From: Anaerolineae bacterium
Lineage (GTDB): Bacteria > Chloroflexota > Anaerolineae > Anaerolineales > UBA4823
Length of the DNA stretch: 6,906 nt
Reading direction: 5' to 3'
Assembly: GCA_030622805.1 (NCBI GenBank)
Contig: JAUXFR010000074.1
Span: forward strand, 1-6,906
Part shown: positions 1 to 5,500 of the stretch, one piece after another
How the letters are laid out: the number at the start of each line of letters is the position of its first letter
How positions within the stretch are numbered: position 1 is the stretch's first letter
Translations under genes and position numbers: made by a program
The notes under the pieces: model-generated
Told to the model about the DNA's origin: nothing
Seen by the model: the letters and a program-made list of their open reading frames with translations, nothing else
The model's database searches: none

Positions 1-306
1 CCCGAAGATGGTGTACCCTCACAAGAGAAACATGACCTTGAAAACCGCTCGGTACAGCAGGTTTTTGAAGGGTTTCCAAACGCAGAGGAATACATAGCTT
101 TATGGCAGGAATTCGACGCCGGAATCACAGCCGAGGCGAGTTTCGTCCGTCAGGTGGATCGCCTGGAGATGGCGCTGCAGGCCAGTGTGTATGAGCACCA
201 GGGCTATCTGGATCTGGACGAGTTTTTTAAGACGGTTGATCGTTCGCTGTTGGATACACAGTTAAGAAGTCTGCTGCGAGAAATTATAGATTTGAGGGTA
301 GAATAA
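1..306 (+). CDS. HD-domain hydrolase, YfbR/HDDC2-type (C-terminal part, 5' end outside window)
   Basis: The reading frame is open from the first base and ends at TAA 304-306, giving the last 101 residues of a protein whose start lies outside the window. The fragment contains LWQEFDAG (residues 34-41), TAEASFVRQVDRLEMALQA (43-61) and a following tyrosine. This matches the C-terminal signature of HDDC2/YfbR-like HD phosphohydrolases, where the aspartate of the D-[KR]-LE-M motif (D53 here) is the last metal ligand. Family members dephosphorylate deoxynucleoside 5'-monophosphates in the cytosol. The HD metal-binding residues themselves would be upstream and cannot be checked. The frame has no upstream methionine, which fits a truncated gene rather than a short ORF. 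Family assignment rests on motif memory, not a search. Confidence 0.75.
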   Translation, partial: PEDGVPSQEKHDLENRSVQQVFEGFPNAEEYIALWQEFDAGITAEASFVRQVDRLEMALQASVYEHQGYLDLDEFFKTVDRSLLDTQLRSLLREIIDLRVE

Positions 307-315
307 ACACCGGCA

Positions 316-340
316 TAGAATCTGGATCTGCCAGATTTTG
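316..340 (+). terminator. Weak terminator-like hairpin after the HD hydrolase gene
   Basis: AATCTGG (319-325) and CCAGATT (331-337) form a perfect 7-bp stem around a 5-base loop. G-U and A-U pairs can extend it to 10 bp (316-340). It begins 9 bases after the stop codon at 306. The T run is short (four T's, two of them in the stem), so it may be a weak terminator or an mRNA-stabilising hairpin. Confidence 0.4.
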
Positions 341-362
341 AATATCGGTTCACAATTAGAGT

Positions 363-368
363 AAGGAG
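363..368 (+). promoter_or_regulatory. Ribosome binding site of the membrane-protein gene
   Basis: AAGGAG lies 6 bases before the ATG at 375. It is a near-ideal Shine-Dalgarno sequence and fixes the start of the membrane protein. Confidence 0.85.
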
Positions 369-374
369 TTTTTT

Positions 375-899
375 ATGGACACACGACGTCGGACCAGAAT
401 TTTTGGGGCGGTGCTTTTAATCCTCGTCGGAGCCTGGCTGCTTTTAATCCAGATTTTTCCGGATTTACGCATCTTTGATATGCTAAACTTCTCCTGGCCC
501 TGGATCATCATCGGGGTGGGGATTCTGCTGTTTATCTTAGGTCTGGCTGGTGGCGTGCCTGGTATGTCGGTGCCTGCTGCAATCGTTGCCGGCATCGGAG
601 GCATCCTGTATTACCAGAACGAGACCGGCGATTGGACAAGTTGGACCTACCTGTGGACCCTTATCCCTGGCTTTGTGGGAGTGGGAACCATTGTGTCCGG
701 TTTGCTGGGCGACAACACCCGTAAATCTATTATGGACGGACTTACGTCGGTATTCATAAGCGCGATCCTGTTCATAATTTTCGCTTCGTGGTGGGGAGAT
801 ATGGATATCCTGGGTCCTTACTGGCCGGTGCTGATCATCCTGTTCGGCGTGTGGATCTTGATCCGAGGCTTGATCAGACCGCGCAAATCGATCGAATGA
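375..899 (+). CDS. Polytopic membrane protein with LiaF/DUF5668-like segments
   Basis: This 174-residue integral membrane protein starts with a basic stretch (MDTRRRTR). About five to six hydrophobic segments follow, near residues 9-28, 42-60, 66-80, 91-111, 125-140 and 148-166, and it ends in a basic tail (RPRKSIE). The elements WPWIIIGVGILL (41-52), LWTLIPGFVGVG (93-104) and YWPVLIILFGVWIL (149-162) repeat a W-x-(I/L)-x-G pattern. That resembles the LiaI/LiaF-like transmembrane modules found in cell-envelope stress proteins. No soluble LiaF C-terminal domain is present, so a role in envelope stress is only a possibility. The start is supported by AAGGAG at 363-368. Its stop overlaps the start of the HAD phosphatase gene by four bases, so the two are probably co-transcribed and translationally coupled. 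Confidence 0.85.
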   Translation: MDTRRRTRIFGAVLLILVGAWLLLIQIFPDLRIFDMLNFSWPWIIIGVGILLFILGLAGGVPGMSVPAAIVAGIGGILYYQNETGDWTSWTYLWTLIPGFVGVGTIVSGLLGDNTRKSIMDGLTSVFISAILFIIFASWWGDMDILGPYWPVLIILFGVWILIRGLIRPRKSIE

Positions 900-1561
900 T
901 CCGCGCCCTGATATTTGATTTCGACGGGCTGATCCTGGAGACGGAGGAGCCCATTTTCGTGGCGTGGCAGGAGATCTACGAGCGTCACGACTGCCACCTG
1001 GCATACGAAACCTGGTCCAGCATTATCGGCACCGCCGATTACGAATTCGAGCCAATTGCTGAACTGGAAAGACAGCTTGGTCAGGAAGTTGACCGGGAAC
1101 GCCTGTCGAGGTCGCAGCGGCAAAGGGAGCTGGAGCTGATCCTGCAGCAGCAGCCCATGCCGGGTGTGGAAGGCTATTTAAAGGATGCCAGGCAGTTAGG
1201 GATGAAAATCGGTCTGGCGTCCAGCTCGACATGCGAATGGGTCACCGATCACCTGGGGCGGTTGGGATTGTTAGGATATTTTGATTCGATCTATGGCAGC
1301 GATGACGTGGAACGCACCAAGCCAGATCCAGCCTTGTATTTATCTGTGTTGGCGGACTTTGCTCTGCAGCCCGAAGAAGCGATCGTGTTTGAGGATTCGC
1401 CCAACGGCGTTTTGGCGGCGAATCGGGCCGGCATCTTCTGCGTGGCGGTGCCTAACGCCATGACGCGTGGTCTGCCGCTTGATCACGCGGACATGCGCCT
1501 GGAATCTTTAGCAGATTTATCGCTGGGTGAACTTCTGCAGCAGTTGAATGGGGAGATGTGA
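896..1561 (+). CDS. HAD-superfamily phosphatase, beta-phosphoglucomutase-like (subfamily IA)
   Basis: The 221-residue protein has all four HAD motifs. Motif I is DFDGL (D8 nucleophile, D10 acid/base), motif II is the LASSS stretch (108-111 area), motif III is K142 in TKPDP, and motif IV is FEDSPNG with E166 and D167 for Mg2+ binding. The inserted helical cap lies between roughly residues 15 and 85. This layout is that of cytosolic HAD-IA hydrolases of the beta-phosphoglucomutase/sugar-phosphate phosphatase type; the substrate cannot be read from sequence. I start it at ATG 896, which overlaps the previous stop as ATGA and places motif I at the usual distance from the N terminus. A longer in-frame ORF from 788 would add an unlikely extension. 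There is no clear Shine-Dalgarno of its own, which fits translational coupling. Length is normal for the family. Confidence 0.92.
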   Translation: MIRALIFDFDGLILETEEPIFVAWQEIYERHDCHLAYETWSSIIGTADYEFEPIAELERQLGQEVDRERLSRSQRQRELELILQQQPMPGVEGYLKDARQLGMKIGLASSSTCEWVTDHLGRLGLLGYFDSIYGSDDVERTKPDPALYLSVLADFALQPEEAIVFEDSPNGVLAANRAGIFCVAVPNAMTRGLPLDHADMRLESLADLSLGELLQQLNGEM

Positions 1562-1650
1562 GTTAGTTGACTGTAAATCTTTTTTTTACGTTTGTATGTA
1601 CTGGCAGCTAAATCTGAGCAGCAGAATTACCAAAGTCAATCCATGAAGAT

Positions 1651-1670
1651 AACCCACGAAGGTGGGTTTT
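1651..1670 (+). terminator. Rho-independent terminator of the membrane protein-HAD operon
   Basis: AACCCAC (1651-1657) pairs perfectly with GTGGGTT (1662-1668) across a 4-base GAAG loop. T residues follow (TTTT at 1667-1670, then a T-rich GTGCTTCTT). It lies 90 bases after the HAD stop codon. The T-rich side is downstream on the + strand, so it serves the + operon. Read from the other strand it is followed only by ATCTTC, so any effect there would be weaker. Confidence 0.7.
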
Positions 1671-1744
1671 GTGCTTCTTGTAGATGTGACTTGAGTCGCT
1701 GTACTTGGTAATCGATCATTTTTACATAACTGGAAGTCAGGTAC

Positions 1745-1780
1745 CCAGGTCCCAGGATGTCTATGCGTCCTGTGACCTGG
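1745..1780 (-). repeat. Strong inverted repeat downstream of the prolyl oligopeptidase gene
   Basis: CCAGGTCCCAGGA (1745-1757) and TCCTGTGACCTGG (1768-1780) are complementary at 12 of 13 positions. The stem can be extended inward by G-C and G-U pairs to a CTAT loop. It lies 35 bases beyond the prolyl oligopeptidase stop codon on the minus strand, in the gap between the two converging operons. No T tract follows on either strand, so it is not a standard intrinsic terminator. A 3'-end stabilising hairpin or a terminator without a U tract are possible roles. Confidence 0.5.
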
Positions 1781-1815
1781 ATGCTTCTACAGTACCCGCA
1801 TAATCCGTGTACTGA

Positions 1816-3879
1816 TCAACCTCCCAGCTCGTGTGTCAGAAACGCCAGAATGTCGGCAGTCTCTTCGATCAGCAGAGCGATCGGCTTGCCCACACCGTGT
1901 CCAGCCTTGGTCTGGATGCGGATCAGCGTGGGTGCCTGAGCGGATTGGGCAGCCTGCAGAGCAGCTGCGAACTTGAAGGAATGCCCTGGCACCACGCGGT
2001 CATCATGATCGCCGGTGGTGATCAACGTGGCTGGGTATTCTGCGCCAGGTTTCAAGTTGTGCAGGGGGGAATAAGCGTACAATGTTTTGAAGCCTTGTGG
2101 ATCCTCGACGGAACCGTAGTCACTGACCCACGCCCAGCCGATGGTGAACTTGTGGAACCGAAGCATGTCCATCACCCCGACGATGGGCACAGCCGCGCCA
2201 AACAGGTTCGGTCGCTGCGTCAGGCAGGCTCCGACCAGCAGTCCTCCGTTGGATCGCCCCATGATCGCCAGGTGAGGGGTTGAGGTGATTTTCTCATCGA
2301 TCAGATAATTCGCACACGCGATGAAGTCATCGAAGACGTTTTGTTTGTTATCCAGCATGCCTGCCTGGTGCCATTCCTCGCCGTACTCACCTCCCCCGCG
2401 CAGGTTCGCCCACGCCAGAACACCTCCCAATTCCAGCCATTCCAGGCGACCGACATCGAAGGTGGGAACGGATGGGATGTTGAAACCTCCGTAGCCATAC
2501 AGCAGGGTCTTGTTTTGTCCATTTAACACCAGGTCACGCTGGTGAGTGAGGAACATAGGCACCTGCGTGCCGTCTTTGCTGGTAACGAATACCTGCCTGG
2601 TTGTGAACTCCCTGGTGTCAATCCCTAATGCTGGTGAAAAGATCTGCTCGCTCTCACCACGCTTGAAGTCGTAGCGGAAAATGGTGATCGGGTATAAGAA
2701 AGAAGCGAAGCCGTAGAACATTTCGTCGTGCTCCCGTTTTCCGGTCAGGTACAGAAAATATCCAACGGTCGGAATGGATCCAAGCGTGGGAAGTTCGATT
2801 TCAGCGATGGATTCACCGTCCCGGTCGAAGCGTTTGAGTCGGTGGTGGGCGTCATGCAGGTACAGCGCGATAAACTCGTCCTTCACCATTTTGACATATT
2901 CCAGCGTGTCCTCGCTCTCGGGGATAATGTCGCGCCAGTTGGCTGGATCCGGTTGGATCGTGTCGATGGCGATCAAACGACCGCGTGCTGCGTCCAGGTT
3001 CGTGCGGAAATAAAAGACAGATCCATCGTTGCCCACAAAATCGTACGTGGCCTCCAGCTCGCTGATCAGTTCATCAACCGCTTTACCGGATTCCAGATCC
3101 TGGTAAAAAATAAGGTTGCGCACATCGGTGCCCTGCCAGACGTATATGATCAGGTATCGGTCATCGTCGCTGACGATACCGGAAAAACCCCACTCTTTCT
3201 GGTCTGGACGCTCGTAAATAAGCTCATCCTGGGATTGCGTATCCCCTAAACGATGAAAGTGCAGCTTCTGATAATAATTTACACTGGTGTAATCCTCGCC
3301 CGGAGTTGGTTCATCGTAGCGCGCGTAGTAGAAACCGCTGCCATCTTTTCGCCACGCCGCACCTGAGAATTTGCTCCATTCGATCAGGTCAGGCAAGTCC
3401 TCGCCCGTATCCACATCTCGTATGCGCCAGGTCATCCAGTCAGAACCGCTGGCGCTGGTGGCGTATGCCAGGTATTTGCCATCGGGGCTCGGTTCCCAGA
3501 TAGAAAGCGCCACAGTGCCATCCTCGGAGAGTGTGTTGGGATCGAGCAGCACGCGCCCCTCACTATCGTATGAGTCCGTCACATACAGCACATCCTGATT
3601 CTGCAAGCCGCTGTTGCGCAGCAGGAAGTACCTGCCGCTTTTTTTGACTGGCGGGGATGCTTTTGGATAGTCCCAGACCTGCGTCAGCCGCTTCTGGATG
3701 CCCTCTCGTTCGGGTATCTCAGAGAGATAGTCGAAGGTAAGTTTGTTCTGCACCTCGATCCAGGCTCTGGTTTCCTTCGAGTCGGTATCCTCCAGCCAGC
3801 GGTAGGGGTCGCTGACTTTGGTGCCGTGGTAGTCGTCTATCTGGTCGACCTGGCGTGTTTCGGGGTAAATGTAAGACAT
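1816..3879 (-). CDS. Prolyl oligopeptidase (peptidase family S9A)
   Basis: This 687-residue enzyme has the full length of the S9A family (about 690-710). It cleaves short peptides after proline. A short N-terminal helical segment carries DPYRWLED (24-31) and leads into the seven-bladed propeller (about 70-425), which admits only small peptides. The C-terminal alpha/beta-hydrolase domain holds YGYGGFN (461-467, oxyanion tyrosine Y463), nucleophile S543 in GRSNGG, D626 in DHDDRVVP with the P1-binding R628, and H661 in AGHGVGKP. W584 corresponds to the tryptophan that stacks on proline in pig prolyl oligopeptidase. No signal peptide is visible, so it is cytosolic. The ATG at 3879 has AAGGAG 8 bases upstream. 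A TATAAT box lies about 60 bases upstream. It may act in peptide scavenging. Residue assignments come from motif alignment by eye. Confidence 0.95.
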   Translation of the reverse strand: MSYIYPETRQVDQIDDYHGTKVSDPYRWLEDTDSKETRAWIEVQNKLTFDYLSEIPEREGIQKRLTQVWDYPKASPPVKKSGRYFLLRNSGLQNQDVLYVTDSYDSEGRVLLDPNTLSEDGTVALSIWEPSPDGKYLAYATSASGSDWMTWRIRDVDTGEDLPDLIEWSKFSGAAWRKDGSGFYYARYDEPTPGEDYTSVNYYQKLHFHRLGDTQSQDELIYERPDQKEWGFSGIVSDDDRYLIIYVWQGTDVRNLIFYQDLESGKAVDELISELEATYDFVGNDGSVFYFRTNLDAARGRLIAIDTIQPDPANWRDIIPESEDTLEYVKMVKDEFIALYLHDAHHRLKRFDRDGESIAEIELPTLGSIPTVGYFLYLTGKREHDEMFYGFASFLYPITIFRYDFKRGESEQIFSPALGIDTREFTTRQVFVTSKDGTQVPMFLTHQRDLVLNGQNKTLLYGYGGFNIPSVPTFDVGRLEWLELGGVLAWANLRGGGEYGEEWHQAGMLDNKQNVFDDFIACANYLIDEKITSTPHLAIMGRSNGGLLVGACLTQRPNLFGAAVPIVGVMDMLRFHKFTIGWAWVSDYGSVEDPQGFKTLYAYSPLHNLKPGAEYPATLITTGDHDDRVVPGHSFKFAAALQAAQSAQAPTLIRIQTKAGHGVGKPIALLIEETADILAFLTHELGG

Positions 3880-3887
3880 ATGTGATG

Positions 3888-3893
3888 CTCCTT
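3888..3893 (-). promoter_or_regulatory. Ribosome binding site of the prolyl oligopeptidase gene
   Basis: CTCCTT on the + strand reads AAGGAG on the coding strand, 8 bases before the ATG. This supports the chosen start. Confidence 0.85.
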
Positions 3894-3939
3894 GACGATA
3901 AATGAGATGTATAAATATGCAGTTTATCTGGTTGACTTG

Positions 3940-3945
3940 ATTATA
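3940..3945 (-). promoter_or_regulatory. Putative -10 box of the prolyl oligopeptidase promoter
   Basis: ATTATA on the + strand is a perfect TATAAT on the coding strand, about 60 bases upstream of the start codon, in an AT-rich gap. The region 16-18 bases further upstream (GGATTT-like) is a poor -35 match, so the assignment rests on the -10 box and position alone. Confidence 0.4.
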
Positions 3946-4033
3946 TCCGCAGTTAAATTAAAAATCCCCCGAAAGTGGTAAAAACTCAACGCCTTCGATG
4001 GGTTTATACGTGGGGAATTATTGCTATCTGTAC

Positions 4034-4504
4034 TTACTCAATCGGGTACCCAGCTGCGCTCCAGGCATTCATGCCGCCCGACATATTGGATGTCTGTTCA
4101 AATCCATTGCTCAGCAGGATGTCCCTGCCGACCTGGCTGCGGTTGCCCGAACGGCACACCACCACGATTGGCTCGTCCTCAGGGAGTTCGTTCAGACGGC
4201 TCTCCAGTTCATCCAGCGGGATCAGGGTGGTGCCCGGAGCGTGGAAATCGTCCCATTCCTCCTGCGTGCGCACGTCCAGGAAGAAGACGCCATCCTGGTA
4301 AAGCTCGTATGCCTCATCTACGGAGATATCTAAGGTGAGTTCGGAGGGCACTGCTACTACCGCAGCAGGCGCCGTACTGCATGCCGGCAGGCTTACAATG
4401 GAGAAAGCCAATAAAACCAGCAGCAGACCAAACCAGAGCCAGGATACATTTAATTTGAGAGTGGTCGTTTTTACATTCGAAGTGATTCTGGTTCTTCTGC
4501 CCAT
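4034..4504 (-). CDS. Single-domain rhodanese, predicted lipoprotein or membrane-anchored
   Basis: Rhodanese-like sulfurtransferase domain of about 100 residues in a 156-residue protein. A basic N-terminal region (MGRRTR...) is followed by a hydrophobic segment (about 21-37) and SLPAC with C42. This looks like a lipoprotein signal peptide, although P at -2 of the lipobox is unusual and a simple membrane anchor is possible. The mature part carries the rhodanese FLDVRTQEEW motif (D77, R79) and the active-site loop CRSGNRS with catalytic C117. Such proteins transfer sulfane sulfur; this one would act outside the cytosol. The start is ATG 4504, because GGAG lies 6 bases upstream. A TTG at 4516 in the same frame would put the start inside that site. 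It is transcribed in the same direction as the prolyl oligopeptidase, with 154 bp between them, so probably separately. Confidence 0.88.
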   Translation of the reverse strand: MGRRTRITSNVKTTTLKLNVSWLWFGLLLVLLAFSIVSLPACSTAPAAVVAVPSELTLDISVDEAYELYQDGVFFLDVRTQEEWDDFHAPGTTLIPLDELESRLNELPEDEPIVVVCRSGNRSQVGRDILLSNGFEQTSNMSGGMNAWSAAGYPIE

Positions 4505-4510
4505 ATATTT

Positions 4511-4514
4511 CTCC
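4511..4514 (-). promoter_or_regulatory. Ribosome binding site deciding the rhodanese start
   Basis: CTCC on the + strand is GGAG on the coding strand, 6 bases from the ATG at 4504. It overlaps the TTG at 4516, which is therefore rejected as start. The surrounding 4515-4640 is AT-rich and carries no gene I can support. Confidence 0.75.
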
Positions 4515-4622
4515 AAAATAATTAAATTCTCAAAATATGATACCTTTTAGATGCAGTTTGGCTGAGTAGGTTACATTCTTTCACAGTATGAATAGTTCGG
4601 CTGTACATTTTAACGCAAGGAT

Positions 4623-4651
4623 TTGTATATCCTGAAATAAGTTTGTATGGT
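4623..4651 (+). promoter_or_regulatory. Candidate promoter of the toxin-antitoxin operon
   Basis: TTGTAT (4623-4628) and TATGGT (4646-4651) are separated by 17 bases and match the sigma-70 -35 and -10 boxes at 3 and 4 of 6 positions. The -10 element overlaps the first half-site of the downstream inverted repeats, as expected for a repressible promoter. A second candidate, TTTACC (4654-4659) with TAATAT (4678-4683), would place the transcription start almost at the ribosome binding site and is less convincing. Confidence 0.3.
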
Positions 4652-4680
4652 GTTTTACCACCATGTCATAAATGTGGTAA
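4647..4680 (+). promoter_or_regulatory. Overlapping inverted repeats, likely antitoxin operator
   Basis: Two inverted repeats share a central arm. ATGGTG (4647-4652) pairs with CACCAT (4659-4664), and TTACCAC (4655-4661) pairs with GTGGTAA (4674-4680); both are perfect. The result is three GGTG/CCAC-type half-sites ending about 20 bases before the antitoxin ATG. Ribbon-helix-helix antitoxins typically bind such repeats in their own promoter, alone or with the toxin. The operator role is inferred from position and symmetry. Confidence 0.55.
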
Positions 4681-4690
4681 TATAAGAATA

Positions 4691-4695
4691 AAGGA
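4691..4695 (+). promoter_or_regulatory. Ribosome binding site of the antitoxin gene
   Basis: AAGGA with 7 bases to the ATG at 4703. It selects this ATG over an in-frame TTG at 4643 that lies upstream of the operator. Confidence 0.7.
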
Positions 4696-4702
4696 ATGTG
4701 CC

Positions 4703-4957
4703 ATGGCAACAACAACTAAGCGTAGCCGATTGACAATAGACATCCCCGCTGATCTAAAGCGTCGCCTTCGACTGATTGCTGCCCACCGAGATATCTCTAT
4801 TCGCCAATACGTACTGGATACGATCGAGGAGCAGCTGGCAAAGGATTGGGTTGGAGTCGCAGATCAAGAAGGGTGGTTAGCATTGACCGCCGGGTCGGAT
4901 CCCGTTTTAGCTGAGATATGGGACAACGATAAGGACGCAGCTTATGACAACGTCTAG
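4703..4957 (+). CDS. Ribbon-helix-helix antitoxin of a type II toxin-antitoxin system
   Basis: 84-residue protein. A short basic N terminus (TKRSR) leads into RLTIDIPADLKRRLRLIAAHRDISIRQYVLDTIEEQL (split here as residues 9-24 and 25-45), the strand-helix-helix pattern of the MetJ/Arc/CopG DNA-binding fold. The acidic tail (about 65-84), with DPVLAEIWDNDKDAAYD features, resembles the toxin-wrapping C terminus of antitoxins paired with MazF/PemK toxins. It should dimerise, bind the inverted repeats at 4647-4680 and block the toxin. The start at 4703 is supported by AAGGA; an extension to the TTG at 4643 would translate the operator and adds a non-family segment. Its last 14 bases overlap the toxin gene, so the two are translated in a coupled manner. 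Labile antitoxins are normally degraded by Lon or Clp; nothing here shows which. Confidence 0.88.
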   Translation: MATTTKRSRLTIDIPADLKRRLRLIAAHRDISIRQYVLDTIEEQLAKDWVGVADQEGWLALTAGSDPVLAEIWDNDKDAAYDNV

Positions 4958-5294
4958 TCGAAATTACCAACAGGGGGATATTGTACTGGTACGCTTTGTC
5001 TATTCAGACGATAGTGGCGCTAAGCGTCGTCCAGCGCTTGTCCTCAGCACTGAAGATTACAATCAGGGAAGGCAGGAAGCAATTATTGCAGCTATTACCA
5101 GCAACGTGCACCGCCTGCTGGTGGGAGATCATCTTATCGAAGGTTGGCAGGAAGCCGGACTGCTTTTCCCCTCTGTTGCCACTGGTATTATCCGAACGAT
5201 CAAGCAGGCGATGATTGATCGCAAATTAGGAGAAATGCCGGAGGTCGACTTGCTATCCTTCAAGGGTAAAATCAGGCAGGCTCTTGGGCTTTGA
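4944..5294 (+). CDS. mazF: MazF/PemK-like endoribonuclease toxin
   Basis: 116-residue toxin of the MazF/PemK/CcdB fold, normal in length. MazF-type toxins are ribosome-independent mRNA interferases that cut single-stranded RNA at short motifs and halt growth until the antitoxin neutralises them. The family landmarks are present: GDIVLV (11-16), KRRPALVLS (27-35) with the catalytic arginine R29, the AAITS stretch with T52 and S53, and TGIIRTIKQAMID (80-92) leading to the C-terminal helix (about 103-115). The ATG at 4944 has AAGGA (4931-4935) 8 bases upstream and overlaps the antitoxin gene by 14 bp. No disruption is visible, so the toxin is probably active. Its cut-site preference cannot be read from sequence. 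PemK versus MazF naming is a matter of convention here. Confidence 0.92.
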   Translation: MTTSSRNYQQGDIVLVRFVYSDDSGAKRRPALVLSTEDYNQGRQEAIIAAITSNVHRLLVGDHLIEGWQEAGLLFPSVATGIIRTIKQAMIDRKLGEMPEVDLLSFKGKIRQALGL

Positions 5295-5353
5295 GTTGGA
5301 AGTCCGCGATTACCTGCCCAACCAGCCGGCAGCCGTGAATTGATCTCGGACGT

Positions 5354-5482
5354 ATGATTAAAGTGCACATGCACCGCCCGCGTGAGAATTTCGAGATCGA
5401 TCCCAGCCGGCTGGGTAGCATAGTGACTGTTCCGGGAATTGACTGGTTGGATAAAATATTAATTGGATTGAGAGTCCGGTAG
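5354..5482 (+). CDS. Small ORF of 42 codons, hypothetical, possibly a gene remnant
   Basis: ATG 5354 to TAG 5480-5482 encodes a 42-residue peptide, starting MIKVHMHRPRENF and ending in DWLDKILIGLRVR. I do not recognise it. Codon third positions are mostly G or C in the first half, as in the window's real genes, but there is no good Shine-Dalgarno before the ATG (only CGGA 4 bases upstream). The preceding bases in another frame read ELEVRDYLPNQPAAVN before a stop at 5341-5343. This suggests that 5293-5482 could be the frameshifted tail of a former gene. It lies between the toxin and the coiled-coil protein gene and ends 18 bases before that gene. It may be real, or debris at the border of the toxin-antitoxin insertion. 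Confidence 0.3.
   Translation: MIKVHMHRPRENFEIDPSRLGSIVTVPGIDWLDKILIGLRVR
5402..5415. repeat. 14-bp perfect palindrome with a partial upstream copy
   Basis: CCCAGCCGGCTGGG is a perfect palindrome, inside the 42-codon ORF. A 9-base copy of its left part, CCAGCCGGC, occurs at 5322-5330, about 80 bases upstream. It could be a protein-binding site or simply chance in a GC-rich stretch. Confidence 0.35.
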
Positions 5483-5488
5483 CTAAGT

Positions 5489-5494
5489 GGGAGG
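5489..5494 (+). promoter_or_regulatory. Ribosome binding site of the coiled-coil protein gene
   Basis: GGGAGG with 6 bases to the ATG at 5501. It is a strong site that fixes the start. Confidence 0.8.
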
Positions 5495-5500
5495 ATTGTT

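Noticed and set aside
788..895. N-terminal extension of the HAD phosphatase from an upstream in-frame start at 788
   Set aside because: It lies within the membrane-protein gene and would move motif I 36 residues away from the N terminus. The ATG at 896 in an ATGA overlap is the usual arrangement.
537..1123. Minus-strand reading frames opposite the membrane protein and HAD genes
   Set aside because: Low-complexity, arginine- and serine-rich translations without a ribosome site, opposite two well-supported genes.
1831..3249. Long + strand reading frames (1831-2283 and 2728-3249)
   Set aside because: They lie opposite the full-length prolyl oligopeptidase, show no family features and are shadows of its codon bias.
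3961..4016. Terminator for the rhodanese gene formed by distant TCCCC and GGGGA arms followed by a T run on the minus strand
   Set aside because: The stem is only 5 bp with a loop of about 40 bases, too weak to call.
4505..4516. TTG start for the rhodanese at 4516
   Set aside because: The GGAG ribosome site overlaps it and is correctly spaced for ATG 4504 instead.
4618..4633. Small inverted repeat AGGAT/ATCCT before the toxin-antitoxin operon
   Set aside because: Only 5 bp per arm in AT-rich sequence, expected by chance.
4643..4702. Antitoxin start at the TTG at 4643
   Set aside because: It would translate through the operator. The ATG at 4703 has a good ribosome site and gives a family-typical N terminus.
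5129..5374. Minus-strand ORF opposite the toxin
   Set aside because: No ribosome site and no recognisable features; it overlaps a confident toxin gene.
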